Positions 47,067 through 60,221 of a stretch of DNA of 64,000 nucleotides are shown here, piece after piece. The stretch is from Cryptomeria japonica (taxonomy: Eukaryota > Streptophyta > Pinopsida > Cupressales > Cupressaceae). Positions within the stretch are counted from its first letter, which is position 1, and the number at the start of each line of letters is the position of its first letter. The stretch spans positions 476,566,573 through 476,630,572 of the forward strand of contig NC_081409.1 of NCBI RefSeq assembly GCF_030272615.1, given 5' to 3'. The notes below the pieces were generated by a model. That model did no database searches. It was not told where the DNA came from and saw nothing but the letters and a program-made list of their open reading frames with translations. A program made the translations under genes and the position numbers.

Positions 47067-50000
47067 GATGAAACGCCCACCAAAATACCCTAGAGAAATA
47101 AGAAACTAACACACTAATGGAGATAATATTTTTGTTTTTTAAATATCTAGTAACAACTAATGTAACACATAACATCTCCATCTAATTACATTCATTAACT
47201 AATTAACCATCATGAACATGCATCATTACACATTTCATAAATTTACGGAAGTGGAAATAAACATAAACAACATTAATCTTTCCCTAGGGTACTTCAACGT
47301 CATTACTTAATTAACTATCATAATAACATCCTACTCACATGATAATCACATCCCATCTAAGCTTAATGAATCTTATTCATTTTCTAACCATGAGTTATGC
47401 ATACTATTTTATCATTCAACTAGCATGATATATTCTTCCTTTTAAATGCAAGACAACCTCTTTATCCTACATTCATTTTATGCACCAAAAGCAAACGTGT
47501 TTTAACCCATCATTTCCTATCTACATGCTCTTTAACCCTTTTCCATGATAATGCAATCTTAATGCATAAGTATATTCCATATTTACTAATCCATTGAAAC
47601 ATACTTCAATTGCATCTAGTTCCCTAACATGATCATTTATTTTAACATTAATTCCTAATGCATAATGCAAGAAACTTAATGCAATATTCTTACTTAACAA
47701 TCCCTTACAAGCATTGAAAAATTTCCTTTCTATCAATTCTTCTACATGAATCATTCATCTAATCATATTATCTAACATTCTCATTAATACTAACCCATTC
47801 ATTAGGGATCCTTCATATTTGAATTACATCCTAATCATTTCATAGAATTCAATTTAAACTAATGCAATTAATCCATAATATAAATCAATTCCATTTCATT
47901 TACCAATACACTTGACGATGTTTCTTCCATTATATATGTACAACATGATACATCATATAGTCTTATTACAATCCATGACATAATCCTGAATTCCATCTAC
48001 TAGTTTCTTACAATTACAATTACATAAAATACATCATGAGCATAGATCTTCCTATTACAAGATCGCAACTATTACATACAAGAATATTACATTACATGAA
48101 TTTCATCATATTCATTACATAAATCTACTACAAGGTACATACATAATCATCATGAAGAAGAATCCACATCCATGCAAAAGGAATCCAAGAGAACATCCCA
48201 ATCGCTAAAAAACACCAACCAACTGACCATGTGGAACCAAAGGAACCACCCCCCATGCTAGAAGATGACACAAGGTCCCAGCACACACTCTAAACCTAAC
48301 CTGGCACTAATAACCAAAGAGACTATTCACACAAGGACTCTCATGCAAGAACCAACATAATACAACAAGAATAAACTCCTAGAAGATTACAATTCAACAA
48401 GATATAAAATGCAACCAATTAAGCATAATCATGAGTCATCAAGGGAACATGTGTAGGGGTGGAGTGTCATTACATGCCATTCTCTAACATAACAGATAAA
48501 AAAACATAAGGCACTATCCTGATGGACATGTGGAGATATGTCAACCTATGATAAATCAAGAGAGATTGACTTTCCATAGCAATGGCCTTCTCATTCTTAT
48601 CCTAAAACATCCTCCCTAGGATCAAGTCATGAGGCTCACATCAATTATTATCTTTATTAATGAATCTAACTAACCAACCCATTCATTATTAGGTTATCAC
48701 TTAATTACAAATCATGGTAAAGTTCGAATGTGCCCTGGAGGTCTAGACTTCATGTATCCTTACAAGGAACCTCATGCAAGCCTATCTCTCGTGACCCCAG
48801 TCATCACAAGGAAGCCCACTCCCCCTAATATGGCCCAAACAAGAAAACACAAGGGGCTCTAATCTAACACGAAATCTGAAAACATACATACATATGCAGC
48901 CAAATTCAATTGTACAATGATTCACAAATACACTTGGCTACAACAACAAAAAAAGTAACAAAGGAACCTCTTGGCCAACAATAAACAAGGGCATATCAAG
49001 CCATCAAATTTGATACTAATAATAAAAAATAAAACCATAGTGAGGTGAACAAACTTGCTGGTCTAAACAACAACAACAATATCTACTCATCAATCCATGG
49101 CACATCAACATGGAGAGAGTCCAAAAAATCCATAATGACATAGAGAAGTAAGTATACATTAAAACCATCAAAACTTATCAAAACCAATTCTGGAAAATAT
49201 CAGCAAACCTCAATAAAGCCTCTGGTACAAAAATCCAATTGGATAAATTCCATAGAAATGAGAAAACAGAGATAAACATTATATACCGACAGTTTCGCAC
49301 TTTTGTCTAATAGTATAACACATTTAAAAATTAAAACAACGCTTTTACAATGCAGTTCAGTGCATATAAAACTTCCTGAAGCACTTATACATAGTTTAAC
49401 ATTGCTTTTACAGTAAGACAACACATTCTCCCTTTCAAACAACACATTCACTGCGCAGGGTCATGCAAATGCAAAAATAAACAACGCAAATGCAAAATAA
49501 AACATCGCGTTCACTCTAACAACACAAATACAAAAAATCCACTAAAAACTCAAAAAATTTATGGCTAAAATATAAAACCAAGTCTTTAACAAAAGAGATC
49601 GAAAATTATATGGAAAGAGATGCCTAGAAACAAAGAATAAGAGGGCATAAACAAAATAAAATACAAATAAGTATAAACCAAGATCTATTAAAATTTCCTT
49701 CATGACAAAACTCACATAGAAATTAGAATATACACCCAAAACTCTCAAAACAGCCCAACAAAACACACACACAAGATATTCACATTTAGAAAGGGTATTT
49801 TAAGCACCCCGACAGAGCCAAATAGATTCACAAAGAGGAAACAATAATAGAGAGAAAACATTGCAGAGCCATGAACGACTTTGATAGGAAACCCAAAATA
49901 TCTTTTTCCAGCAACTATATAAAACACCATATAATATAAAGTTTTCCCCAAATATTATTTCGGAAACTATATTAAAACTATAAAATATAAATTTCTTCAA

Positions 50001-50464
50001 CCCAATTCCCAAGAACATTTGCAAGTATAATGCATACACAGAGAACCCATAAAAAATGAAAATGCAAAAGAGCAAGAGCTGCAACCTGCAACCTGTGTGA
50101 TGGAAAGGAACTGAAGAAGAACTTCCCACAAAGCCAAGCCAATATCCAACCAAGCTCCAGCCAAAATCCAAGTGCAAAATCGAAATTCAAAAGAAAATAC
50201 TCGTACAAAAAAATTTCAGGAAGAAGCAACCCTAAAAACCTCACAAGAAAGAAAATAAAAAGCCAACAATATCCATAACCCTAGCCACACTCTTGACCAA
50301 TCAAAATATTCAGTTTAGAATATATTTTACCAACCCCACCATATAATATAATTTTACCTCCCATTTCAAATTCAACCAATAAGAGAATAGTGTAGGTAAG
50401 GTAAATATAAAATGTATTTATACAACCAATTGGGGAAATTATATTATTATTTTATTTTAAAGTG

Positions 50465-50470
50465 TTTATA
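50465..50470 (-). promoter_or_regulatory. Candidate TATA box of the chromovirus LTR
   Basis: TATAAA within GGGGTGTATAAACAC, conserved at 28888-28893 (R1) and 37952-37957 (left LTR). Confidence 0.35.
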
Positions 50471-51459
50471 CACCCCACTTCAATAAAGGTCAAACATTAT
50501 AAATATACATAAGTTATAAACAAAAATAATCAAATGGGGAAATTAATTAAATAAACCAAAGGTTCATAAATAAATAAAAGACCCAAATAAATATTAAATA
50601 TCAAATAAACAATTAAACCATAGGTAATTAAATAATCAAATACCAATAAAAGTTAAATCAAAAATATTAAATAAACATTAAACAACCATAAAGGTTAAAC
50701 AATTAAATATTATATATATATCGAATAATCATAAAATCGATAAACATTAATTATCAAATAAATAAAAATACCAAATAATTAAATACTCAAAACTAATAAA
50801 TTAAATACGTTAAAATAAATATTATTAAATATAAAACCACACATCAAGAGTCAAATAATTAATCTAAACTTACTCAAATAAATCAACCATCTCTAACATG
50901 CTGACAACACCAAGAAGACAAAGCTTACTAACTGACATGGCGAATTAGGCCAAGTTGCTGACGACTCAGTGAACAACTTAGACCTAGAGTATGTGAAGGG
51001 AACTTATGTCACCTCTGAACCACTTAAGCCATTGGAATCAAAGACACGCTTAGACCTGTGAAGTCAGGTGGAGTCGATGTCTTTTACCTGCAAATCCTGC
51101 AACCACAAAGCAATGATACAACATATGTATATACATCATAGTAGACAAGTGATAGGGAATCAAAATGACACATCTCGCTCACAATGAGTGATGTGACATC
51201 ATCCCTCTCATGAAGACAATCATACAATAGTCAAACACATCACATAATCAACTCATCATATATAATCATGAAATATTGTTAGTGTAACCATAATCAAAAC
51301 CATGATCAATCTAATCTATCAATAATCCATCACATATTAAGCATATAGAATCCATCAAATCATATAATCAATAATCATAGAGTCATCACCATATAAATCA
51401 TCCAAATAGAATATGTCCAATAATGTATAGCATCATAATGAGTAACTGAAACACATGAA

Positions 51460-51464
51460 TAATC
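51460..51464 (+). other. Target-site duplication of Copia-2, left copy
   Basis: TAATC, repeated at 58482-58486. The empty site (GAATAATCATCATAAATGG) is present in the left chromovirus LTR near 42150. Confidence 0.8.
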
Positions 51465-52696
51465 TATTAGACAACTCAGATAACCAGTGAACAACTAAGA
51501 GGGGGGTTGAATCAGTTGTTAACAAATTATAGAACTTTAAGCATTAAAACTTTATTACCGGAATATGTAAACCAAATACCGTAATAGCAGATATAACAGT
51601 TAAGCACAAATATAAACCATAAAACATTTACCAACCATCCACAAAAGATAACACCAAGATTTGTACATGGAAAACCTGGTAAAGGGAAAAACCACGGTGG
51701 GAAGTCTACTCACAGTCAAATAATACTTCTACAGTAAGTATGTGATTACATAAAGAGGGACCTACACATGCAAGAAGGCCAACAACCTAGAGCATACTGC
51801 TCATCACAAAAGGAGCCTCACTAACTACAACATAAATCCATACTACAATCCAGAAAGAAGAGTGAACTGCAAGAATAACATCTCCTATGCCTGAATATAG
51901 TTTTGATTAAGCTTAGTATCGGAGGTCTTAAACCTCTTTCACCAACCCAATTCGATCACCTATGATTGACCAAAACCTCTACATATGATTACAACCTTAT
52001 TCACACACGGATAATCCCATAACCTTAATACCACGATGATCTTCCAAGAGATCTTACATCATATTTATACCAACTCGGGACCTAAACAATTAGGTCGGCC
52101 ACCTAAAAGATAATATAATAAATTCATAACATAAACCCACAATCCAATGATCAACCAAGTCCGCCTAAGACCAAAACAACATAATCCAATCAATAGATCC
52201 AACCGAAAACGCATCAAGATCATCCACCAACACGTTACATAAACCTATCCATAACCTAGCCGAATAAGATAGCATTAGGTCTGGACCCAAATCCAACATC
52301 ACCAATCAATATGAACATGAACAAGATAACCAACAACATCTTGAAAGCCATCTAGAAGCCACACCAACACCACTTATCATGTGCATCAAAAGATCTTCAA
52401 CAAAGCTCTATCGGTAAAACCCTTGTCGATGACCAAAAGGCTTACTAGAACAAATGATAGCTTCTGAGTCATCAAATCCCAAACCAACTGATCATGATAC
52501 ACACCTGAATAGCATGAATGACAGATCCAAACCAATTCCACAAGCCAAAGCATACCAGAGCATGCTGGATCAATATCATAATCCAACCACTCTACCAAAA
52601 CCTACCGAAAATCGATAAACAACCAAAACAGTCGATGTTGCCATCAATGACAAAACATCAATGTAACACATAATCAATTCCTCCAATTTCCCAATA
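51465..52696 (-). repeat. 3' LTR of Copia-2
   Basis: On the minus strand it begins TATTGGGAAATTGG after a purine tract at 52697-52708 and ends at 51465 as CTAATA. Compared with the 5' LTR it has about 20 extra bases (AACCAGTGAACAACTAAG) near its end. Confidence 0.85.
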
Positions 52697-53000
52697 GTCT
52701 CCCTCTTTGGCATTGATGGAAACACTTGATGTGAAAAACATCCAAGTGCCAAGAAAAACCAAACAAGTCTCCCCCAAAGGAAGACAACCAACAATCTCCC
52801 ATAAGATGATATTAAAATGAAGTTAACAAACTCCCCCTGTGAATGATATCCCTCTTAAGCTCTGTTTTTCATATATATCTCTCCCTCTTTGACATCAATG
52901 CCAAATTTTTTGACATAAACATCAAAGAAAAATCATAAATCCACTGAATGACACAGCTGACTACTCCCCTTGAGTAGTAACACCAACACATCAATCTAGA
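52697..53000 (-). other. 3' non-coding region of Copia-2 with several PPT-like tracts
   Basis: Complement pyrimidine runs at about 52697 (GTCTCCCTCTTT), 52763 (GTCTCCCCCAAAG), 52831 (ACTCCCCCTG), 52878 (TCTCTCCCTCTTT) and 52962 (CTACTCCCCTTGAG) are purine tracts on the element strand, like the series in Copia-1. Confidence 0.7.
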
Positions 53001-53021
53001 ATGAATAGTAGCTCTGTAAAT

Positions 53022-56000
53022 TCATACAAGACTGATGCTAATCAGCATCACTCGGGTCTCTACCAGAGGGGTAGAAACCCCCAATCTATCTCTGAAGTAC
53101 TCAAATGATTCCTTAGGAAAATGTTTAGTGAAGATATCTACAATCTTCTCTTTAGTGTTCACATAAACTAGTCTGACTTCATTTGCTTCCACCCTCTCCT
53201 TCAAAAAGTTGTACTTGATAGATATTTGCTTTGTCTTAGAATAAAATACCAGATTCTTTGATATGTCAATAGCAATAGAGTTATCACAGTGAATAACTAC
53301 TGGTTCATTACAATCCACCCTTATATCCTTCAACATTTGCTTCATCCATATAACTTGTGTATAATTAGTAGCAGTAGCAACATACTCAGCTTCAACAATA
53401 GATAAAGAGGTACATGACTTCTTCTTGCTGATCCATGAAACAAGTTTCTTTCCAAGAAAGAAAGCTCCATCAAATGTTCTCTTCTAGTCATCAACATCTC
53501 CAGCCCAATTTGCATATGTATATGCACATAGTGTAAAATCATCATTTTTAAAATACCACAAACCATATTCAATTGTTCCTTGCAAATACCTAAAAATCTT
53601 TTTCACCACACTCTCATGATTCTCTCTAGGATCACTCTGATATCTTGATACAATACAAACTACATTCATTATATACGGTCTAGTCTGAGTCAGATATAAC
53701 AAACCTCCAATCATAGACTTGTACCTTGTAGGATTTGCCAATGTTGATGCATCTATAATAGTGAATTTCTCACTTGTAACCATAGGTGTACCAATCAATT
53801 TAGAATTTTTCATACCAAATTTATTCAACAACTCCCTAGCATACTTAGTTTGAGAGATTTAAATACCTTTATCGGTCTGATTAAACTTCAAACCTAAGAA
53901 AAATTTCATCTCCCCAATCATAGACATCTCAAATTCATTCTTCATATTATCAGAGAATTTCATACATAACTTATCCTCACCTCCAAAAATGATATCATCA
54001 ACAAAGACTTCAACAATCAACATGTCATCATCAGTGATCTTATAATATAAATTACTATCAGCATTACCTTTAGTGAAACCAAGCTTCAAAAGATATTTAT
54101 CCAATCTTGGATACCAAGCTCTAGGGGCTTGTTTCAATCCATATAAATCTTTCCTTAACCTGCAAACCTTGTTTTTGTCATCTGAAAGTGAAAATCCATT
54201 GGGATGATCAATGTAAACTTCCTCTTCAATATCTCCATTCAGAAATACACACTTAACATCCATATGATAAACCTTGTAGCTCTTATGGGTAGCATAAGCA
54301 AGAAATAATCTCATAGCTTCAATCCTAGCTAGTCTCATCATAATCAATTCCTTCCTTCTGAGAATATCCTTTACAAATCAATCTAGCCTTATTCCTCACA
54401 AATTGTCCATCTTCATTCAATTTATTCCTAAAAATCCATTTAGTCTCAATAACATTCTTATTTTTAGGTCGAGGAACTAAAGTCCATGTATTATTCTTTT
54501 CAATTTGATCTAATTCTTCTTCCATAGCTTTTATCCAACATTCATCTTTACATGCTTCAATTACTGATGCCGGTTCAATTTAAGAAATTAAACATGCCTC
54601 ATCAGCTGCCAACCTTCTTGTTGTCACTCGTTTATTCTTGTCTCCAATGATCTAATCTTCTGAATGATTTAACCTAACATATTTAGGAGTCTTATGATTT
54701 TCTATTCCTCTTCTCTTATCTTCAATTACTGTTAAATTTTTTTATATCGCTGGAGTAACTGGCTCAACATTCTTTTCTGGTGTAGGTGCTACCGGTTTAG
54801 TTATGATCATTTCCATTACCAGTTCTCTCTCATACGTTCTAATTTGACTTTTGTTTAGCTCATCCACCTTGACATTAGTGCTCTCCATAATTCTCCGCAA
54901 TCTTTTTTTATAACATCTATATGCTTTTCTTTCATTATAATAACCAAGAAATATCCCTTCATCACATCTAGGATCAAACTTTCCAATTGAATCATCTCTT
55001 TTGATATAACATTTACTACCAAAGATTCTGAAATACTTAACAGTAGGTTTATGACCAAACCATAACTCATAAGGTGTCTTACTGGTGTCTCCTTTGATAT
55101 GAACACTATTGAATGTGTATACTGTCATGCTCACAGCTTCTGTCTAGTAGATATGAGGTAGATTAGCTTCCATCGTCATAGTTCTAGCCACATCTAAGAT
55201 AGTTTTATTCTTCCTTTCCACAACTCCATGCTATTGAGGTGTCTGGGGTGCAGATAACTATTTTCTTATTCCATTCTTTTCACAATAACTGTTAAATTCA
55301 CCAGATGTGAATTCTCCACCCTGATCAAACCTTAAGCATTTAATCTTCAATCTAGTCTCTATCTTAACTTTATCTTTAAATATTTTAAACATTTTGAATG
55401 ATTCATATTTATCCCTTAGAAAAGTAACCCACATCATTTTAGAAAAGTCATCAATGATTAGCATAAAATATCTATCACCCTAAAAACTTTTGATTCTAGA
55501 AGGACCACACAAATCAGTATGAATAAGATCAAGAACATCAATATATTTTTCTTGTACACTCTTAAAATAATTTTTGACTTGCTTTCCCATTTGACATTCC
55601 TTACATTCCAGATTATAGGGCTTCACAATCTTAGGTATATCTCTAACTGCCTTAGTAGAACTGATCTTTATAATGCAATCAAAATTCACATGATACAAGC
55701 TCTTATGCCATAGCCAACTCTCATCAGTTTGTGCAATCAAACATGTCTTCTCATCGGAGTTCAAATAAAAGATGTTACCTTTAGTTTGAGTACCAGTTGC
55801 AATCTCCAATCCAGATCTGTTGATAATGTTGCATTTTCCATCCTTGAACTGTAACTGAAATCCCTTACCCACCAACTGTCCTACACTCAAAATATTATGC
55901 CTGAAATCTTCAACATAATAAACATTATCAGTATCATGCTTACCATCCAATGATATAGTTCCTCTTCCATTGATCATGCATGCTTTGTCGTCTCCAAATC

Positions 56001-57248
56001 TAACTAGACCGCCATCAAATTGTTGCAAAAATAGAAAAATCCTTATATCTCTAGTCATATGATGTGAACATCCACTATCTATCACCCATTCATCCTTGTC
56101 TTCAACTTTAGTAGCAAGGGCCTTTTCTTCAGGTACTAGATCATCTTCCTTGATAGCCAAGAATACCCATTCCTTTCCATTATCAGATCCACTAGCTGAA
56201 CCTTATGCCAGTTCATCATCAGAATCAGTCACACCTTCCTCATCTGCATAGTAGCATGATTTGTCTTTGTTTCTCTTGTAGTTATGTTTGTTCTAATATT
56301 CATGGTTAGCCCTAAAAGATCTTCTAGCTCTTTCTTGAAATCTTGAATTCCTTTCAGGACATCTAGATGCAAAATGACCTATCTTATTACATGTGAATCA
56401 TTTAAAAGATGATTTTCCTTCATACTTACTTCCTATCGGACCTTTAGGTACTCTTCTAGTGAATAGGGATTCGCATTGCTCAAACTCTTCATCTTCTTTC
56501 CTCATTTCCTCTAGTTCCTTAGCATTTAAGGCTTTCCAATCACTCTTGTCGGTAGATGATTTTGATGCATGAAAAGCGGGTTCATATTTTGCAACTCCAG
56601 AAGGACCAAATTCCTCAAGCTCAAAAGAAGATAACTTTCCAACCAGGGTATCCCTATTAACAGACACGTTTTCCATTGTTCTCAACTCATTAATTGAAGT
56701 ATCCTTCATCTTATAGACAATGGAAAAGCTCTTAATACTTTAGAAACTATTTCATCTTTGCTCAGAGATCCACCACAACACTTAATTCCCAGAACAATTT
56801 CATTAACTCTCTCCATAAAAGCAGTAATCCTTTCATCTTTTTCCATCTTCAGGTTCTCATATCTCACCTAGTAACCATCAAGTTTAGCAATTTTAACAGT
56901 AGGGTCACCTTCGTTCAAAGTTTCCAGTTTATCCCATATAGCCTTTGCAGTTGATTTGTTGGTTAGTCCCATAACTCGCTAATCAGAAAGTGCACACAAA
57001 AGGGCTTCTCTAGCTCTACAATCATTTTCAATGTCCTTATCTAAGCCTACTAGAGGAGGATTGCCAGATACTGGATTATGAGGTATATATCCTTTCTTAG
57101 TGATCTCCCAAATCTCCTTACCAAGAAATCTCAGATGAGTCTCCATTCGAATTTTCCATACTCTGTAATTTGTTTCATCAAGCCTAGCAATTTCTCTCTG
57201 GAAAATAGATGCAGATGAACTTGATGAACTTGAACTATTAGATGCCAT
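53022..57248 (-). pseudogene. Gag-Pol polyprotein of Copia-2
   Basis: Starts at ATG 57248 with a Ser-rich leader, then LDETNYRVWKIRMETHL. The zinc knuckle region near 56380 is broken. Protease reads WVIDSGCSHHM near 56080; integrase LIHTDLCGPSR, then LRFDQGGEF. Reverse transcriptase (LYGLKQAPRAWY, FVDD) lies at 53859-54347, and RNase H with ADIFTK-like end VDIFTKHFPKESF ends at 53022. Frameshifts lie between 56979 and 56709, near 54340 (where the family's conserved block after YDET is shortened) and near 53490. Domain order and motifs match Copia-1, so they are the same lineage but separate families with different LTRs. Stops and frameshifts make it defective. Confidence 0.9.
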
Positions 57249-57286
57249 AGGATATTCCTCAAATGGTTAAGCTTCTGCAAAGAGGA

Positions 57287-57302
57287 CCAGGGTTTGATAC
57301 CA
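57287..57302 (-). other. Primer binding site of Copia-2, altered
   Basis: TGGTATCAAACCCTGG on the minus strand; the first eight bases match the initiator tRNA-Met site, and later G positions read A. Confidence 0.65.
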
Positions 57303-57304
57303 AT

Positions 57305-58481
57305 TGTTAGACAACTCAGAGGGGGGGGTTGAATCAGTTGTTAACATATTATAGAACTTTCAACATTAAAACCTTATTACTAGAATAGCAGATATGACAG
57401 TTAAACACAAATATAAACCATAGAACATTTACCAACCATCCATAAAATATAACACCAAGATTTGTACTTGGAAAACCCGATAAAGGGAAAAACCATGGTG
57501 GGAAGCCTACCCACAGTAAGATAATACTTCTGCAGTAAGTACATGATTACATAAAGAGGGGCCTGCACATGCAGAAAGGCCAACAACCTAGAGTGCACTG
57601 ATCATCACAAAAGGAGCCTCACTAACTATAACATAAATCTAGACTACAATCTGGAAAGAAGAGTGAACTACAAGAATAGCATCTCCTATGCCTAAATATA
57701 GTTCCGGTTAAGCTCAGTGCCAGAGGTTTTAAACCTCTTTCACGAACCCAATTCAATCACCTATGATTGACAAAAGCCTTTGCATATATACAATCTTATT
57801 CACACATAGATAATCCCATATCCTTAATACCATGAATATGACCATGATCTATAAAGAGATCTTACATCATATTTATACCAATGTGGGACCTAAACAATTA
57901 GGTCAGCCACCTAAAAGATAATACAATAAATTCATAACATAAACCCACAATCCAATGATCAACCAAGTCAGCCTAAGACCAAAACAACATAATCCAATCA
58001 ATAGATCCAACCAGAAATGCATTAGGATCATCCACCAACACATTATATAAACTGGTCCATAACCTAGCAAAATAAGATAACATTAGGTCCAGACCCAAAT
58101 CCAACACCACTGATCAATAGGAACATGAACAAGATAACCAACAGCATCCTAAAAGCCACCAACACCACTTATCACGTGCATCAAAAGATCTTCAACAAAG
58201 CCCTATCGGTAAAACCCTTACCGATGACCAAAAGGCTTACTAGAACAAATGATAGCTCCCAAGTCATCAAATCCTGAACCAACTGATTGTGATACACATT
58301 TGAATAGCATGAATGCCATATCCAAACCAATTCCACAAATCAAAGCATGCAAGAGCATACCAGATCAATATCATAATCCAACTACTCTACTAAAAACCAA
58401 TAAACAACCAAAACAACCGGTGTTGCCATCAATGACAAAACATCAATGCAACACATAATCAATTCCTCCAATTTTCCAATA
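57305..58481 (-). repeat. 5' LTR of Copia-2
   Basis: On the minus strand it starts TATTGGAAAATTGG at 58481 and ends CTCTGAGTTGTCTAACA at 57305. It aligns to 51465-52696 along its length. Confidence 0.85.
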
Positions 58482-58486
58482 TAATC
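58482..58486 (+). other. Target-site duplication of Copia-2, right copy
   Basis: TAATC, identical to 51460-51464. Confidence 0.8.
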
Positions 58487-58584
58487 ATCATCCATATCAT
58501 CATAAATGGTCGAGATAAGTCTATCATGCATGTAATAAAACTCAACTCTAGTCAAAATAAGTCAAGTCAAGGGTGGACACTATA

Positions 58585-58977
58585 GGGATATACAATTAAA
58601 TCCTACTTTATGGGCCTATAGAATTGGTATTCGCACACCTAATGTTGCAACACCTTATTCCCTTGTCTATGGATCTAAAGCCCTCTTACCCATTGAGGTT
58701 GAGTTTCCATCACTACAAGTTTCATTAAAGGGGTTGATACCAGATGATGACTACTATGTTTCCATACTGCAATAACTAGAACTGTTAGATGAGAGGAGAC
58801 AAAAAGCATTTAATCACGTGAAGGCTTACCAAGAATGAATGTCAAGAAATTATAATCATAAAGTCAAGCATCATGTTTTCCAAGTTGGTGATATTGTGCT
58901 TAAGGAGAATCCTCATAATCAGCAGGATAGAGAAAATAAAGGGAAATTTGAGCCTAATTAGTTGCATCCCTTTGTTG
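58585..58977 (+). pseudogene. Gypsy integrase C-terminal fragment (+ strand)
   Basis: Reads IQLNPTLWAYRIGIRTP, then ATPYSLVYGSKALLPIEVEFPS, LELLDERRQKAFNHVKAYQE and FQVGDIVLKENPHNQQ, with stops at three places. It is clearly the same family as the integrase at 19861-20980 (minus). Cut on the left by the chromovirus LTR and on the right by the LTR of Copia-3. Because it is + strand it cannot be the rest of element A or B. It could belong to the + strand element whose 5' end is at 13150-13531. Confidence 0.8.
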
Positions 58978-60171
58978 TGTTGGCATTTTGATGATGTTGT
59001 GATTGTCATTGATGGACACACACTTGTTTTATGATCACTTCCCTATGTATGAGTTATGCTCAACCGGTAATTGTTCCAACTAGTATTATGTATTATAGTC
59101 TTTAGACTATCGGTGTTTTGCAGAAGGTGTTTACCGGTCACAAACTGAATGAAGACCCAAAGCGGTATGAAGACCCAAAGTGGTATGAAGACCTCAAGCG
59201 GTTCAAGGATCCCAAAGTAGTATGAAGGAAAAAAAATGGTAGTTAACGTTTTTCCAGTCTTCATTTTGACAACCGATAATTGGTAAAATGTATGAACTGG
59301 TAATCGGTAATGAACCGGTATTACTATGTAATGAGTTACCAACCAGTATTTCTGTGATGAGTTATCATCCACCGACACTTTGGTGGTGATTTTGTGTCAT
59401 GTTACCAAATGTGTCTAGATGCACTAAACCTAGGAACTTGCAATGTAATCCTATTGGACCGACATGAAATCAAATTCCTTTATAAGGACATCATGTCTAG
59501 GGTTTTAATAGTTGATAGGGGTTTTAGTAGTGCATGAGGGTTTTGTATGTGCGATCATTGAAAAGAAGATTAGGTCTGCATGAAGAAACAGAGTGTGGAG
59601 ATATTGAAGACTGAAGTAATGCTAAATATGCATTAACAATGATCTATCAAAGATCTAACCAAGCATACTGTGCTAGTATCTAGATCATCTACTTGTTGAT
59701 TACTCATATCTTCGACAAGTCTGAAACCCTTAATTGGCTAGGCCTGGCAAAGCCTTTGTAAATCCTCTAACAAGGTGGTTCACAACTATGAATTTGAAAT
59801 CCTCACACAAGGTAGTCTTTAACAGGACTTATCTCCTAACAAAGATCTAGATTCCTAACAGGATCTGTTCCTGTGAAGAACATTGTATGACCTTAACCGG
59901 TCTAACCTTAACTAGTCTGGTTACTATTCTACAGATAGTTACTTGTGAGTTTCTTCTCACTGTGGTTTTTCCCATTTGGGTTTCCACATTAAAACCTCTT
60001 GTGTTATGGTGATTGTGCTCTTGTGGGTGAATGCTTTATTTGCTATTTGGTTTGGATTTGTCTTAACTAGTTTGTTAGTAAATTTGTTATACCAGTTAAC
60101 TGCTAAACTATTTGAGTTTAAGCTCAGTAATTTCTGGTATACTAATTCAGCCCCCCTCTTAGTATTCATCA
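58978..60171 (+). repeat. 5' LTR of Copia-3
   Basis: Begins TGTTGGCATTTTGATGATG and ends ATTCATCA before the primer binding site at 60174. Near 59100-59230 it contains three repeats of a GAAGACC.AAAG.GGTATG unit. The 3' LTR lies beyond the window. It interrupts the gypsy integrase fragment. Confidence 0.8.
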
Positions 60172-60173
60172 AT

Positions 60174-60186
60174 TGGTATCAGAGCC
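60174..60186 (+). other. Primer binding site of Copia-3
   Basis: TGGTATCAGAGCC, an exact initiator-tRNA-Met type site. Confidence 0.9.
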
Positions 60187-60221
60187 AACCTTTCTATAGC
60201 TTTAACCACTTGGAAGGAGAT

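Larger units (their letters stand above)
47069..58584 (-). repeat. Right (5') LTR of chromovirus, about 4.5 kb, split by Copia-2
   Basis: LTR sequence is 47069-51464 plus 58487-58584, together about 4494 bp. The + strand left end TGAAACGCCC adjoins the primer binding site. The far end ...GGACACTATA matches the left LTR's GGACACTACA with one C-to-T change. A minus-strand TATAAA lies at 50465-50470. Minus-strand frames of about 90-125 codons near 49800-50244 recur at the same place in the other copies but are interrupted differently in each, so I do not call a gene. Confidence 0.8.

Noticed and set aside
49800-50244. Hydrophobic minus-strand frames recurring in three places (28371-28667, 37390-37731, 49800-50244)
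   Set aside because: They recur because the LTR is repeated; each copy has a different end and frame, so there is no sign of protein selection.
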